NCBI GenBank assembly: GCA_900550335.1
Contig: URRU01000033.1
Span: 1-13,359 of the forward strand
DNA length: 13,359 nt
Direction of reading: 5' to 3'
From: an uncultured Clostridium sp.
GTDB lineage: Bacteria > Bacillota > Clostridia > Peptostreptococcales > Peptostreptococcaceae
Under the pieces are notes generated by a model. It did not search any database. It saw only the letters and a program-made list of their open reading frames with translations, and was not told the DNA's origin. The translations under genes were made by a program, and so were the position numbers. Shown here one piece after another: positions 13,210 to 13,359 of the stretch; position 1 is the stretch's first letter, and each line of letters starts with the position of its first letter.

Positions 13210-13359
13210 TATAGAGTGTTTAGAATGTTATATGGGTTAAAAAATATTACAATACTTAAATAATTATATAATTATAAAAATAGATGGAGATTTATTAAAT
13301 CTATAAAGATATAGGAAAAATAAATGAAAAAATAGGTATAAGTTAAAAAAATAAAAGAT

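Noticed and set aside
1..13359. CRISPR array, insertion sequence or prophage signs
   Set aside because: No regularly spaced repeats with unique spacers, no transposase or integrase, and no terminal inverted repeats were found.

Overview
The window is a proline reductase (prd, Stickland fermentation) locus from a low-GC, anaerobic Gram-positive bacterium. Strong A/T bias, ATA/AGA/CCA codon preference, two in-frame UGA (selenocysteine) codons and the gene content point to Peptostreptococcaceae or close Clostridia (relatives of Clostridioides difficile or Acetoanaerobium sticklandii). I cannot name the species. As I recall the C. difficile locus, prdR lies between prdC and prdA there; here it precedes prdC.

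Layout. 1-724: no protein gene; a candidate small-RNA unit and a bidirectional terminator. 725-973 (-): small TSCPD-domain protein. 1197-1736 (-): DUF4364 winged-helix-like protein. 1948-3702 (+): prdR, a sigma-54 activator with CBS and PAS sensing domains. 3703-4122: a dense control region with three TGTC-N8-GAC elements, a cre-like site over the -35 of a sigma-A-like promoter, and a near-consensus sigma-54 promoter. 4123-10535 (+): the operon prdC (Sec), a free-standing copy of the PrdA N-terminal module, prdA, a 108-residue accessory gene, prdB (Sec), prdD and prdE. 10536-10946: leader with its own promoter and several hairpins. 10947-11954: prdF (proline racemase), then a strong terminator. 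12231-13124: a TSUP-family permease with its own terminator.

How the genes work together. PrdF converts L-proline to D-proline. PrdA (self-cleaved at Thr421/Cys422 to make a pyruvoyl group) and PrdB (Sec151) reductively open the ring to 5-aminovalerate. PrdC, an RnfC-like flavo-selenoprotein, is the likely electron donor. PrdR probably senses proline or its metabolism and activates the sigma-54 promoter; a cre-like site suggests carbon-catabolite control.

The most notable structure is that the orphan module gene, prdD and prdE together tile essentially all of PrdA except its C-terminal tail. PrdD ends and PrdE begins at the position where PrdA cuts itself, and both lack the Thr-Cys pair. The operon is also punctuated by a hairpin at five consecutive gene junctions. 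The prd system itself is known; these architectural and regulatory details are the parts worth following up.
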